Assembly: GCF_030705605.1 (NCBI RefSeq)
Contig: NZ_JAPCKK010000016.1
Coordinates: 558,001 to 622,000 of the forward strand
Length of the DNA stretch: 64,000 nt
DNA from: Paenibacillus zeirhizosphaerae
GTDB taxonomy: Bacteria; Bacillota; Bacilli; Paenibacillales; Paenibacillaceae
Direction: 5' to 3'
The position numbers were made by a program, and so were the translations under genes. The notes beneath the pieces are model-generated. The model ran no database searches. It was not told where the DNA came from and was given only the letters and a program-made list of their open reading frames with translations. Every line of letters begins with the position of its first letter. The stretch's first letter is position 1. Below are positions 35,721 to 44,110 of this stretch, piece by piece.

Positions 35721-36149
35721 TTATTCTTCATCCTCCGTGTTATAGACACAGTGGAAATACTCCAGCCCTGTCGCCGGATCCTCTGATCCATAAACCGTAA
35801 AGCTGAGATTTCTGAAAAATTGGGCTCCCTCTTCATCCGTGTCTGCTGTAATTTGCCGTGGATCAAAATCCTTGATGAGCTGGAGCAGCATACCCCGTCC
35901 ATAGCCCTTCAGCCGATTCTCCGGCAGCACCGCAATATGATGCAGATGAGTAACGCCTTGATCCTTGCTCTCAAACCCCAACAGTCCTACAATAAGCCCG
36001 TCATCCTCATAACCGTACAAATGCAGACGGTCGTCCGTCTTGTAACGGTTGATGAGTCCTTCTTCATCTTCCCTACCCGCAACGTCGGCATAACCGAGCA
36101 GTTCGCGCACTTCGGGCCGATTCGTTTCAGACTTGATATTTTTCAGCAT
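35721..36149 (-). CDS. GNAT-family N-acetyltransferase
   Basis: 142-residue acetyltransferase. The acetyl-CoA loop is 'ENRLKGYGRGMLLQLIKDF' (residues ~78-96), preceded by the beta-strand 'HLHHIAVLPE'. The C-terminal strand 'QFFRNLSFTVYGSED' is typical of the fold. The acceptor substrate cannot be read from the sequence. An AAAGGGG ribosome binding site is present. It lies 37 bp after a nucleotidyltransferase remnant and may share its transcript. Confidence 0.8.
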   Translation of the reverse strand: MLKNIKSETNRPEVRELLGYADVAGREDEEGLINRYKTDDRLHLYGYEDDGLIVGLLGFESKDQGVTHLHHIAVLPENRLKGYGRGMLLQLIKDFDPRQITADTDEEGAQFFRNLSFTVYGSEDPATGLEYFHCVYNTEDEE

Positions 36150-36186
36150 TCGTCTTTAACCCCTTTCATGGTGCTCCATAGTTCAT

Positions 36187-36574
36187 TCATCCCTGCTCAT
36201 CCATAATTAGCAGCGGCCAGGTGTCGAGCCATTCCTTTTGAAATACACGCACACGGAACGCGGTCGTATTCCGGAAATATGGACTTTTCCTGACCTTCAT
36301 CTCAAACAGATCGTCAAGACCGAATGGCGCAACGATATGCAAGGCATCCCGAGCGTCCATATATATGCCCACTGCTGTCGCCGTCTCGGGCCAGTACCGC
36401 ATGGCATCCTCTACGGAAGCATAAGGAGGATCGCCATTGCGTTCATGCATATGGGCCTGGTTTTTAACCGACCAATGGCGGTTGATCTGATCCCGGTTCA
36501 GCAACTGCTCCAAGTGTTGATCCCTGCGGATCATCCATATAAGAAAACAGAAGCTCCTCGTGCTTCATGTTCAT
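36187..36574 (-). pseudogene. Remnant of a Nucleotidyltransf_6 (DUF925-type) gene
   Basis: The last ~95 residues match the C-terminal part of this family ('HWSVKNQAHMHERNGDPPYASVEDAMRYWPETATAVGIYM', then 'VAPFGLDDLFEMKV' and 'KEWLDTWPLL'). The expected ~100 N-terminal residues with the catalytic Asp pair are missing. A start with a GAGGGGGA ribosome binding site (36574) opens a different frame ('MNMKHEELLFSYM'), which would have to shift to join 'IRRDQHLEQLLN'. The ATG at 36534 that opens the C-terminal frame has no ribosome binding site. This indicates an internal deletion plus frameshift. A functional short paralogue is possible but less likely. Confidence 0.6.
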
Positions 36575-36612
36575 TCCCCCTCAAATCAAAAAAGGCGCTG
36601 AATATAACCGGC

Positions 36613-36641
36613 AAAAAAAGTACCGGCTAGCCAACCGGTAC
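36613..36641 (-). terminator. Terminator after the marR gene
   Basis: GTACCGG (36620-36626) pairs with CCGGTAC (36635-36641), followed on the minus strand by seven T. Confidence 0.8.
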
Positions 36642-36658
36642 AGAAATTGTATCGCAAA

Positions 36659-37108
36659 TTAAAGAGAACCCTCAGCCGTAAGACCCAGCTTTTTCAACAA
36701 AGCGACAGCCTGCACCTTCTCCTCTGCTGAAAGGCCGCTAACAGCCTCAATAATGACCTGCTTGTGCTGCGGGAAAATCCGCTCAAAAAAATGTCTTCCC
36801 TCTTCTGTTAACTCCGCAAAAATAACACGGCGGTCATCCTGGGAGGCACGGCGTTTTAATAGTTGTTTCTTTTGCAGCTTATCCACAACATACGTTATAT
36901 TTCCACTGGAAATCAGAACTTTCTCACCGATCTTCTGCAAAGGCTGTGGTCCCCGGTGATAGAGCAGGTCCAGCACGCCGAACTCGGTCGTGTTCAAGTC
37001 ATGGCTGTGAATATCCCGGTTAGAGCGGGCAGTGACCGAGTTATAGGCCCGGGCCAGCACTACAAATAAATTAAGGGCAAGTTCATGTTCATCAAGAGTT
37101 TTAGACAT
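36659..37108 (-). CDS. MarR-family transcriptional regulator
   Basis: 149-residue winged-helix regulator. The recognition region is 'LQKIGEKVLISSGNITYVVDKLQKKQLLKRRASQDDRRVIFAELTEEG' (about residues 55-105), with the wing DDRR. The start was set at the ATG at 37108, 10 nt after GGAGG; upstream codons in this frame look non-coding. No divergent partner gene reveals its target, so autoregulation or a distant regulon is possible. A strong terminator follows. Confidence 0.9.
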   Translation of the reverse strand: MSKTLDEHELALNLFVVLARAYNSVTARSNRDIHSHDLNTTEFGVLDLLYHRGPQPLQKIGEKVLISSGNITYVVDKLQKKQLLKRRASQDDRRVIFAELTEEGRHFFERIFPQHKQVIIEAVSGLSAEEKVQAVALLKKLGLTAEGSL

Positions 37109-37219
37109 ATTCAAAAAGCCTCCATAACAATTACCTTTATTCAAAGATATCGCAATTGCATGGAGATGTCAAGTTTACTGTGTTGAGAAGTACAGCCTCT
37201 ATTCGGGGACTGCGGCTTC

Positions 37220-37888
37220 TCATTTCACGCGGGTATCCAATTCACCGTCGGACTTGGCTATAATGACTTGATCCGCCATTCCGACGAACAAGCCGTTATC
37301 CACCACACCGGGGATGCCGTTCAGCATCGCTTCCAGTGCAGCGGGGTCGCGGATCTCTCCATAGCGGCAATCGGCGATATAGTTGCCGTTATCGGTTATG
37401 TACCTCACACCGTCTTTCAGCCGCCACTGCACGTCAGGACAGGAAGCTTCCAGCCTTCTTTTCGTCCATTCGCTTGCAAAAGGCACCACCTCCACCGGGA
37501 GCGCAAAGCTGCCCAGCGTATCCACCGCCTTACTTTCATCAGCGACCACGATAAAATAATTCGTGTTCGCCGCAACAATTTTCTCGCGCAGCAGTGCTCC
37601 GCCGCCGCCTTTGATCAAATGCAGTTCAGGATTGACTTCATCGGCTCCATCAATCGTGATATCCAGTCTTGTTATATTTTCAAAGGGAACAATGGGAATG
37701 CCGAGCTGAACAGCCAGCTCTTCCGAAGCGACAGATGTCGCTACGGCTTCAATTTTCAAGCCCTCCCTAACCCGCTCTCCAATTTTCTGTATCGCCCAAT
37801 AGGCTGTGGAGCCTGTCCCAAGCCCGATACACATTCCATCCTTGATTGCTTCCACCGCTTTTTCCGCAGCCGCTTTCTTTAAATTCAT
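37220..37888 (-). CDS. rpiA: Ribose-5-phosphate isomerase A
   Basis: Interconverts ribose-5-phosphate and ribulose-5-phosphate in the pentose phosphate pathway. Signatures: 'IGLGTGSTAYWAI' (near 22-34), 'ITIDGADEVNPELHLIKGGGGALLREK' with the catalytic Asp/Glu/Lys (near 78-105), and 'ITDNGNYIADC'. The 222-residue length is typical. The start was set at the ATG at 37888 after GGGAG; a TTG three codons upstream is less likely. Confidence 0.95.
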   Translation of the reverse strand: MNLKKAAAEKAVEAIKDGMCIGLGTGSTAYWAIQKIGERVREGLKIEAVATSVASEELAVQLGIPIVPFENITRLDITIDGADEVNPELHLIKGGGGALLREKIVAANTNYFIVVADESKAVDTLGSFALPVEVVPFASEWTKRRLEASCPDVQWRLKDGVRYITDNGNYIADCRYGEIRDPAALEAMLNGIPGVVDNGLFVGMADQVIIAKSDGELDTRVK

Positions 37889-38123
37889 TGATATCAACTC
37901 CCGAGCTTATTCAGTACAATCATACTGTAGATTAGTTTATATTATCCTTGACAGTAGTTAAAGCTCAACTTGTAACCGCTTTTCCGCCTATCTTATTGAT
38001 TTGAGGCTAATTATAGCGTGTTTCATAGAATTATCCACCATTTGATTGATGTTTTTAATGATTATCGATTAAAATACAATTGTCAGCCTGTGTCGATTTA
38101 TCGCAACTTTGGGAGTGAATTTT

Positions 38124-39596
38124 TTGTTAAAATGGAGCACACTATCTTTTTTCAATAAAAACCTGTTGTTGTCATTCATGAATATTATCCTGATCGGTAC
38201 AGCTCTCATAAGCTCAAGCTACTTTAATCAGCGGAGCATTCTTACCGACCAACTGCACAATCAGATCGAAAGAACCACGGCAGAATGGTATAAAGGACTG
38301 GATTCCGAGCTTGTCCGGAAGGCCGTGGAGGAACGAAGCTATAATGGGCCGACCCAGACAAGGCTGCGCGCCTATTTGGATGCCGTCTCGAAGCATAATC
38401 CCAACATAAAGTATGCTTACATTTTCGGTACGGAGCTTGGTGGAATAAACCGTCTCGATACCTCCATTGTAGCCATGCCCACCTCCTTGAGAAAGGAATT
38501 CGGGCAGAATTGGAAGCTGAGGGTAGGCGATATGTACCAGCAGCCGCCCGAGGTGGCAGTGGCTCTGGGAAAAATGCTGGATACAGGTCAGCCTGGATTC
38601 ACCGACATTTATAAAGACGACTTTGGCGAGTTCACCACCATCATTTATCCGATCATGGATGAAACGAACAAGAAGTTCGCCTATTTCGCTGTCGACGCCG
38701 ATGCCAGCGCGATCCATGCCGGGCTGCAAAAGCTGCTGATTCATGATTTACTTACTCTTGCTGGCTTCCTTGTTATTTGTCTACTGCTGCAATATCTTGT
38801 CGTCAAAGGAACCCTTGCTCCCATTAAAGCCCTGATCTCCGGTATTGAAGAAGTTAGCCAGGGCAGGCTGGACATCCGCATTCAAGCCGGGAGTGACGAT
38901 CTTGGCCAGGTGAATGAAAGCTTCAATCATATGGTCTGCAAAATAAACGACATCATGGTCAAGGTGAAGCATACGACAGATGCAGTGAGCAATTCCGCCA
39001 AGGATCTGCTCGCGATCTGTGAGCTAAACAGCAGCAACGCTAATATTATCGATCTGAATGTGAATGAAATTGCGGAAAATATACGCATGCAGGCCAAGGC
39101 AACCACGGTAAGCACGCTCTCCATGTCAGAAGTGGCTGCTGTTCTGCAGTCCGTATCAGAATGCTCCACCACCCTGGCAAAAGAAACGGAGCTGCTGCGG
39201 CAGCGGTCTAAAGAAGGTATTGAAATGGTTCGTCATATGACAGAGCGAATGCATCCGGAAACCGATTCATCACTCATCGTACAAAAGGCGGCTGACGTAT
39301 TTATGGAAATGCAGCAGGCCGTCGATGAGGTCGCTGGGCAGGTACAGCATATGCGGGCGGCAACGGTCGAAATTTCAGCAGGTATCCAGGAAATGAAAGC
39401 AACTTCCGATCATCTGTCCGCCATGATTACCAAAACAGCAAGTAGCAGCGGCCAAATCTCCCAATCCGTGGAAAGGCAGTGGGCATCCATAACTGCAATC
39501 ACCAACTCATCTAATAAGCTGAGCGTAATGGCTCAAGAGCTACAGAAACTCACCTCTTATTTCATGGTAGCCGAAGAGCCTCCATCCAAAACATAA
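38124..39596 (+). CDS. Methyl-accepting chemotaxis-like receptor lacking the signalling tip
   Basis: 490 residues: first membrane segment at about 14-34, an extracellular sensor of ~170 residues (Cache-like, with 'GQPGFTDIYKDDFGEFTTIIYPIMDE'), a second membrane segment near 210-230 ('LAGFLVICLLLQYLVV'), a HAMP linker ('APIKALISGIEEVSQGRLDIRI'), then ~230 residues of heptad-like helix. The conserved hairpin tip of chemoreceptors (I.QTNLLALNAAIEAARAGE) that contacts CheA/CheW is absent. It is a degenerate or divergent receptor that cannot signal in the normal way. The start is TTG 38124 after GGGAGTG. Confidence 0.75.
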   Translation: MLKWSTLSFFNKNLLLSFMNIILIGTALISSSYFNQRSILTDQLHNQIERTTAEWYKGLDSELVRKAVEERSYNGPTQTRLRAYLDAVSKHNPNIKYAYIFGTELGGINRLDTSIVAMPTSLRKEFGQNWKLRVGDMYQQPPEVAVALGKMLDTGQPGFTDIYKDDFGEFTTIIYPIMDETNKKFAYFAVDADASAIHAGLQKLLIHDLLTLAGFLVICLLLQYLVVKGTLAPIKALISGIEEVSQGRLDIRIQAGSDDLGQVNESFNHMVCKINDIMVKVKHTTDAVSNSAKDLLAICELNSSNANIIDLNVNEIAENIRMQAKATTVSTLSMSEVAAVLQSVSECSTTLAKETELLRQRSKEGIEMVRHMTERMHPETDSSLIVQKAADVFMEMQQAVDEVAGQVQHMRAATVEISAGIQEMKATSDHLSAMITKTASSSGQISQSVERQWASITAITNSSNKLSVMAQELQKLTSYFMVAEEPPSKT

Positions 39597-39605
39597 ACAA
39601 TATGC

Positions 39606-39639
39606 AAATACCTTCCGGCAGTTACGCAGGAAGGTATTT
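39606..39639. terminator. Hairpin between receptor and traX
   Basis: An 11-bp perfect stem, AAATACCTTCC (39606-39616) with GGAAGGTATTT (39629-39639). The U tract is short, but the site lies between two convergent genes. Confidence 0.65.
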
Positions 39640-39658
39640 GTGCAGCTTGGCTTTATTT

Positions 39659-40372
39659 TTATTTGAATTCTAAATAGTAATCCTGAACAATGTTCTGCAA
39701 AACAGTTTCAAAGCCAGCCTGATCCATAAATACAAGGGCAATGACGGCCAGATGAACCGGGTAAAAGCTGATCCACAGCCAGCGCGGAACCATCCGGCGA
39801 AACACTGCAGGATTGGACTGAAACAGGCTGATGACAACTGTAGAAATAAGGCTGTAATGTTGAACCACAGTAAATGGCCGATAATACATATATCCGATAT
39901 AACGGTAATTCCACAATTCATACAGAAGATTCAACATTAAATGGCTGACAACCATCCAGCCCCCTCGCGTATAGCGGAATATCAGTACAAGCCCCAGTCC
40001 GTATGCTCCGTAATCCATATTGGACCATTCCATGAAGGCCCCCACAATCATATAAAAAGGAATAACCAAAGCCAACTTCTTCAGTTTGTCGGCACCGACC
40101 AGAGCCAGCAGAGAGATCAGCAGTGTAAAAATGACGTTTAGACCGACGGTTTCAAAGGCAAGCATAAAAGGCAACTGTGACAGTACAGCCAGCACAAATA
40201 AACGAAGCATGTAGCGCTTCATATTCCGTGTATGCAGGAATCCCAGGTACAGGGCAAAAGTATATATGGGAAAGGCGATCCTTCCTATAATTCGCCAAGG
40301 AGCGAGTTCATTCGGGTAAAACACGGCTCCAACATGGTCAATCAGCATCGTAATCATCGCGATCCAGTGCAA
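39659..40372 (-). CDS. TraX-family membrane protein
   Basis: 237 residues with about eight membrane segments. The N-terminus 'MHWIAMITMLIDHVGAVFYP', with 'WRIIGRIAFPIYTFALYLGFLHTRNMKRYMLRL', matches the TraX family, whose founder acetylates F-pilin. In Firmicutes TraX-like proteins are widespread and not tied to conjugation; acyl transfer to a surface molecule is the likely but unproven role. It starts at TTG after GGGAGG. No conjugation genes are nearby. Confidence 0.85.
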   Translation of the reverse strand: MHWIAMITMLIDHVGAVFYPNELAPWRIIGRIAFPIYTFALYLGFLHTRNMKRYMLRLFVLAVLSQLPFMLAFETVGLNVIFTLLISLLALVGADKLKKLALVIPFYMIVGAFMEWSNMDYGAYGLGLVLIFRYTRGGWMVVSHLMLNLLYELWNYRYIGYMYYRPFTVVQHYSLISTVVISLFQSNPAVFRRMVPRWLWISFYPVHLAVIALVFMDQAGFETVLQNIVQDYYLEFK

Positions 40373-40590
40373 TAGCCCTTGCCTCCCATTTCCTTATTCG
40401 TTGATCTGGTAGTGATTACCTTCTTGTCCAAATGGGTAATATAACGTTGTCGATCTCTTGAGGTACATACTAATTATACTTTTTAGGCTAGTGCAATGCT
40501 ATTATTCAGAAAATTTTGCAGAGTGAAGGTTGTTTTCCGTTCATTTTGCAAAATCTAAGCTGAATTATAAAACTGAGGAGGAGTTCTCGT

Positions 40591-41241
40591 ATGAAGTTTT
40601 TCTTAGATACCGGTAATATTGAAGAAATCAAACGCATTGAACGTCTGGGGCTTGTTGACGGCGTAACCACCAACCCTTCCCTAATTGCCAAGGAAGGCAG
40701 AATTTTCAAGGAAGTCATTCTGGAAATTTGCGACATCGTCAAAGGGCCTGTAAGCGCTGAGGTTATCGGACTTAAGGCGGAAGAGATGCTGGAAGAAGCT
40801 TATGATATCGCAAAATGGGCTTCCAACGTTGTCATCAAGCTGCCGATGACCGAGGACGGTCTGTATGCCTGCAATGAGCTGAGCAAAAACGGCATCAAGA
40901 CCAACGTCACACTCATCTTTTCCGCCGCCCAGGGCTTGATGGCCGCCAAAGCCGGTGCTACCTTCATCAGCCCATTTGTCGGACGCTTGGATGACATTGC
41001 CGTGGACGGTATGCAACTGATTCGTGATCTAAGACAAATTCTCGACTTCCATGATCTCAAATCCGAAATTATTGCCGCTTCCATCCGCAATATTAAGCAC
41101 GTAGAGGACGCTGCCCTGGCTGGGGCACATATCGCAACCATTCCGGGCTCCCTTCTTCCTTCACTCTGGAAGCACCCGCTTACAGACAGTGGTATTGAAC
41201 GCTTCCTGAAGGACTGGGAGAAAGTACCCCAAACAAAATAA
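40591..41241 (+). CDS. fsa: Fructose-6-phosphate aldolase / transaldolase-like protein
   Basis: 216-residue class I aldolase of the small transaldolase subfamily. It begins '[16 protein letters not shown]' with '[15 protein letters not shown]', the Schiff-base Lys lies in '[13 protein letters not shown]' (near 84), and '[15 protein letters not shown]' is conserved. Such proteins act as transaldolases in Bacillus (YwjH) or split fructose-6-phosphate. The pentose phosphate gene rpiA lies 2.7 kb away. The ribosome binding site is GAGGAGGAG. A terminator follows. Confidence 0.93.
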   Translation: MKFFLDTGNIEEIKRIERLGLVDGVTTNPSLIAKEGRIFKEVILEICDIVKGPVSAEVIGLKAEEMLEEAYDIAKWASNVVIKLPMTEDGLYACNELSKNGIKTNVTLIFSAAQGLMAAKAGATFISPFVGRLDDIAVDGMQLIRDLRQILDFHDLKSEIIAASIRNIKHVEDAALAGAHIATIPGSLLPSLWKHPLTDSGIERFLKDWEKVPQTK

Positions 41242-41250
41242 ACGTTAATC

Positions 41251-41280
41251 AACAGGCTGCATTCCGGTGCAGCCTGTTTT
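41251..41280 (+). terminator. Terminator after fsa
   Basis: AACAGGCTGCA (41251-41261) pairs with TGCAGCCTGTT, continuing into TTTG. Confidence 0.85.
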
Positions 41281-41363
41281 GCATTTGTAATCCTTTTTCC
41301 CTTTGACAAAATCATAAACACGGCGTATTTGTTGGCCAGGCTTCCGTCTATTTCACCGGAGAT

Positions 41364-42209
41364 TCAGGCAAAATTCCCTGTTGCCAAAAGTTGTCGCACC
41401 TTCTCTGCCGTATCTGTTCCCTCAAAGGGCATATTAATGACAACCTGCAATTCGGGTGATTCATTCGCTGTAAACGATAAATTATGAAAAGTCAGCTCAC
41501 CTGCAACCGGATGATCCAACTGCTTTAGTCCTTCTGGTGCATAGATCACTTCCTGACGCTGCCACATTGCTTTGAATTCTTCACTGATGGCGGACAATTC
41601 CGCAATTTGCTGGGACCACCACGGATCCTCTACAAAACGACCGTACCCGGCACGAAATTGGGCCAGACAACGAAGCGCAGCTTCCTCCCAATGCTCTCCC
41701 TTGATCTGGCGGAAATAATCCGAGGTAAACGTAATCCATACCAGATTCCGTTCCCGCTCAGAGAGTTCATCGTAATTGCCGTAAACGGAGCGGAAGGCAT
41801 TATTCCATCCGACAATATTTAATCTGGCATCAATTACGCTGGCCGGATGGATCTCCATTTGGTCGAGAAAATGCTGGAGTGTGGCGCTTATTCGTACTTC
41901 AGAGGATTTTTCTTCTACCGGAAAATGTCTATGAGCAAGCAAAAACAAGTGCTTTCGCTCGTTGGTATTTAATTGAAGAACACGGGCCAGGCTTTCCAAA
42001 ACTTCGGAGGATACTTGAATATCCCTGCCCTGCTCCAGATAGGTGTACCAATCCTGGCTCATTCCGGCCAGCATCGCGACTTCTGAACGCCGCAGACCCG
42101 GGGTACGCCGCCTCCCTCCCTCCATAATTCCCGCATGCTGTGGTGAAATACGTTCCCGGCGGCTCCGCAGAAACTGCGCCAATTCTTGGCGGCGGTCTAC
42201 TTTTAACAA
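41364..42209 (-). CDS. MmyB-type XRE transcriptional regulator
   Basis: 281 residues. The N-terminal helix-turn-helix carries the family hallmark 'RTPGLRRSEVAMLAGMSQDWYTYLEQGRDI' (about 30-60). It is followed by the MmyB-like ligand-binding (PAS-type) domain with 'FRSVYGNYDELSERERNLVWITFTSDYFR'. In Streptomyces MmyB this domain binds a fatty acid-type ligand. It starts at TTG. It is divergent from the short-chain dehydrogenase at 42.4 kb, which is the arrangement typical for this family and marks the dehydrogenase as its probable target. Confidence 0.88.
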   Translation of the reverse strand: MLKVDRRQELAQFLRSRRERISPQHAGIMEGGRRRTPGLRRSEVAMLAGMSQDWYTYLEQGRDIQVSSEVLESLARVLQLNTNERKHLFLLAHRHFPVEEKSSEVRISATLQHFLDQMEIHPASVIDARLNIVGWNNAFRSVYGNYDELSERERNLVWITFTSDYFRQIKGEHWEEAALRCLAQFRAGYGRFVEDPWWSQQIAELSAISEEFKAMWQRQEVIYAPEGLKQLDHPVAGELTFHNLSFTANESPELQVVINMPFEGTDTAEKVRQLLATGNFA

Positions 42210-42411
42210 ATCGTTCAGCCCTCTCTATAGCTTATCTAAAAGATTATGGGAGTTTTTCTCCTAGGATAAACGTGCCCCTCGTTAACAATTACTAACTATT
42301 ATACCTTATAGATGTGCCTATAACAGCAAGTCAAAAATTTCAATGCGCTGGGGCCTCTGCCTTAGCTGATATGTAAGCACAATTCACATCAATTTATTGG
42401 GAGGAATCATA

Positions 42412-43155
42412 ATGTCAGTACAGGAACAGAAAGTTATCCTGATTACAGGAGCAAATAAGGGGATTGGATTCGAAACGGCACGTCAGCTCGGTTTACAAGG
42501 CCATACGATATTCGTCGGAGCAAGAAATATGGAAAGAGGCACTGAGGCGGAAGCAAAACTGCGCGCCGAAGGAATTAACGCCTCTTTTATTGAAGTGGAT
42601 GTTACGGACCAGGCAACCATAGATGCAGCAGCCCAAAAGATTGACGAGCAGTATGGCAAACTTGATGTTTTGATCAATAATGCAGGCGGTGGTGTCGGGA
42701 AGTTTGAAGAGATCGTAGTTCCTTCCACAACCCCACTTGAAGCACTGAAAGGGACATTTGAACTCAACGTCTTCGGGGTGTTTGCCATGATGAAAACGAT
42801 GCTGCCTCTGCTGCGCAAATCTGAAGCCGGACGTATTGTGAACCTGTCCAGCGGACTGGGGTCGCTTACCTTGCAGAGTGATCCAGCCTTCGAATATTAC
42901 GATCACAAAATATTGGTGTACAATGCTTCGAAAACAGCAGTTAATGCGCTTACCGTTCATTTCGCTTATGAATTGAAGGATACCAACATCAAAGTAAACT
43001 CTGCCGATCCAGGCTTTACAGCTACAGATCTGAACGGTTTTACTGGCATCCGCACGGTTGAACAAGCTACGAATGTTGTGGTGCAGCTGGCAACACTTCC
43101 TAAAGACGGTCCTACAGGCGGATTCTTTGACGAAAACGGACCTCTCCCTTGGTAA
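42412..43155 (+). CDS. Short-chain dehydrogenase/reductase
   Basis: 247-residue Rossmann oxidoreductase: cofactor motif 'ITGANKGIGFETARQL' (near 13-28), NNAGGG (near 88), and catalytic Ser ('VNLSSGLGSL') with Tyr-x3-Lys in 'VYNASKTAVNAL' (near 170). The C-terminal 'GGFFDENGPLPW' is typical of the carbonyl reductase-like group of SDRs. The start was set at the ATG at 42412 after GGGAGGAATC. Likely NADPH-dependent; substrate unknown. It is divergent from the MmyB-type regulator. Confidence 0.88.
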   Translation: MSVQEQKVILITGANKGIGFETARQLGLQGHTIFVGARNMERGTEAEAKLRAEGINASFIEVDVTDQATIDAAAQKIDEQYGKLDVLINNAGGGVGKFEEIVVPSTTPLEALKGTFELNVFGVFAMMKTMLPLLRKSEAGRIVNLSSGLGSLTLQSDPAFEYYDHKILVYNASKTAVNALTVHFAYELKDTNIKVNSADPGFTATDLNGFTGIRTVEQATNVVVQLATLPKDGPTGGFFDENGPLPW

Positions 43156-43362
43156 AAAAATTGGATACGAGCAATGTTGCGGCAATATAACTGAACGGTG
43201 AAAATGCAGTGGGTCCTGAATTACTCAGGCCTACTGCATCTTTTGTTTATTATCGTATTCAATTATCTCAGCATGACTATTGCATTTTGTCTTGAAGGCA
43301 TGTATATTATGGTTAGTGATTGATTGATCACAAATGTCCTAAAGATAAGGAAGCTACAGCCT

Positions 43363-43890
43363 ATGCCAAAAGATTCAGCCATTTCAGTCAGCCGACAAAC
43401 CGAAATTGTTTCTGCTGCCATTGAGGTTTTCGCGGAATTGGGGTATTACAGGGCAACCACAGCTAAAGTGGCAGAGCGGGCAAATATCTCTCAGCCCTAT
43501 ATCTTCAAATTCTTTGCCACGAAGGAAGAGCTGCTGCGTGAAGCGTTGAAGGTTTCCTGGATGCGCATTACAGATTCTTTTACCCATGTGGTGAGCACGA
43601 CTCCATCTGATCGTCTTGAGGAAGAACTGATCTCAGCCTATGCGCGGATTATGTACGAACACCGTAATGAAGTCCTGCTGCAAATGCAAGCACAGACGAT
43701 TATGGATGCCTCGATTATCGAGATCATGCGCGAAGGATTCAGCAAGAGCAGACAAATCGTACATCATGCTTTCCTCGAAGCTGGTATCCCTAGAGCTGCT
43801 GAAAGAACAATGCTTTTTCTCGCAAGAGGCATGCTTTGCAACATTTCCATGTCGCTGGATATCCCGGAGTTGATGAACATAGACGATTGA
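43363..43890 (+). CDS. TetR-family transcriptional regulator
   Basis: 175 residues. The helix-turn-helix is 'FAELGYYRATTAKVAERANISQPYIFKFFATKEELLREAL' (about 22-62); the ligand domain that follows is helical and diverse. The start was set at the ATG at 43363 after AAGGAAG. The protein is slightly shorter than many TetR members. Its stop codon lies within a perfect 12-bp palindrome (43878-43905) immediately next to the IS605-type element, so the 3' end may have been altered by the insertion. Confidence 0.85.
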   Translation: MPKDSAISVSRQTEIVSAAIEVFAELGYYRATTAKVAERANISQPYIFKFFATKEELLREALKVSWMRITDSFTHVVSTTPSDRLEEELISAYARIMYEHRNEVLLQMQAQTIMDASIIEIMREGFSKSRQIVHHAFLEAGIPRAAERTMLFLARGMLCNISMSLDIPELMNIDD

Positions 43891-43905
43891 AGCCAATCGT
43901 CTATG
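43878..43905. repeat. Perfect 12-bp inverted repeat at the tetR 3' end
   Basis: CATAGACGATTG (43878-43889), a four-base loop AAGC and CAATCGTCTATG (43894-43905). It has no U tract, so it is a stem-loop without a classical terminator tail. It abuts the right end of the mobile element. Confidence 0.8.
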
Positions 43906-43916
43906 TCTACTCCAAT

Positions 43917-44110
43917 GTCAACAACTCATGACTCAAGTCACGAGCCTGTCTCTGCCTACTTCGTAGACAGTGCTTGCGCTTCGCACAAGCCTTTTAGGCT
44001 TATTCCTAACCGGTAGTGCAAACGCACCTCACGGTGCTCCTACCTTAGCGTGTTGGAACATCAGGACGGTCGACCTCGCCCCTACAACAAGAGTTATACT
44101 CCTATTGTAC
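43917..44110 (-). ncRNA. Predicted omega (right-end) RNA of tnpB
   Basis: On the minus strand, from the end of tnpB to the right end, the sequence folds as a string of hairpins: GCACC/GGTGC (44024-44037), AAGCC/GGCTT (~43988-44002), GCTTGTGC/GCGCAAGC (~43972-43990), TGTCT/AGACA (~43948-43970), and the terminal CTCGTGACT/AGTCATGAG. This is the layout of TnpB guide RNAs, whose guide is the sequence directly past the right end (here below 43917, the tetR tail). Start point and processing are inferred. Confidence 0.5.

Noticed and set aside
39659..40372. TraX as evidence of a conjugative element
   Set aside because: No relaxase, coupling protein or type IV secretion genes are present; TraX homologues are common chromosomal genes in Firmicutes.
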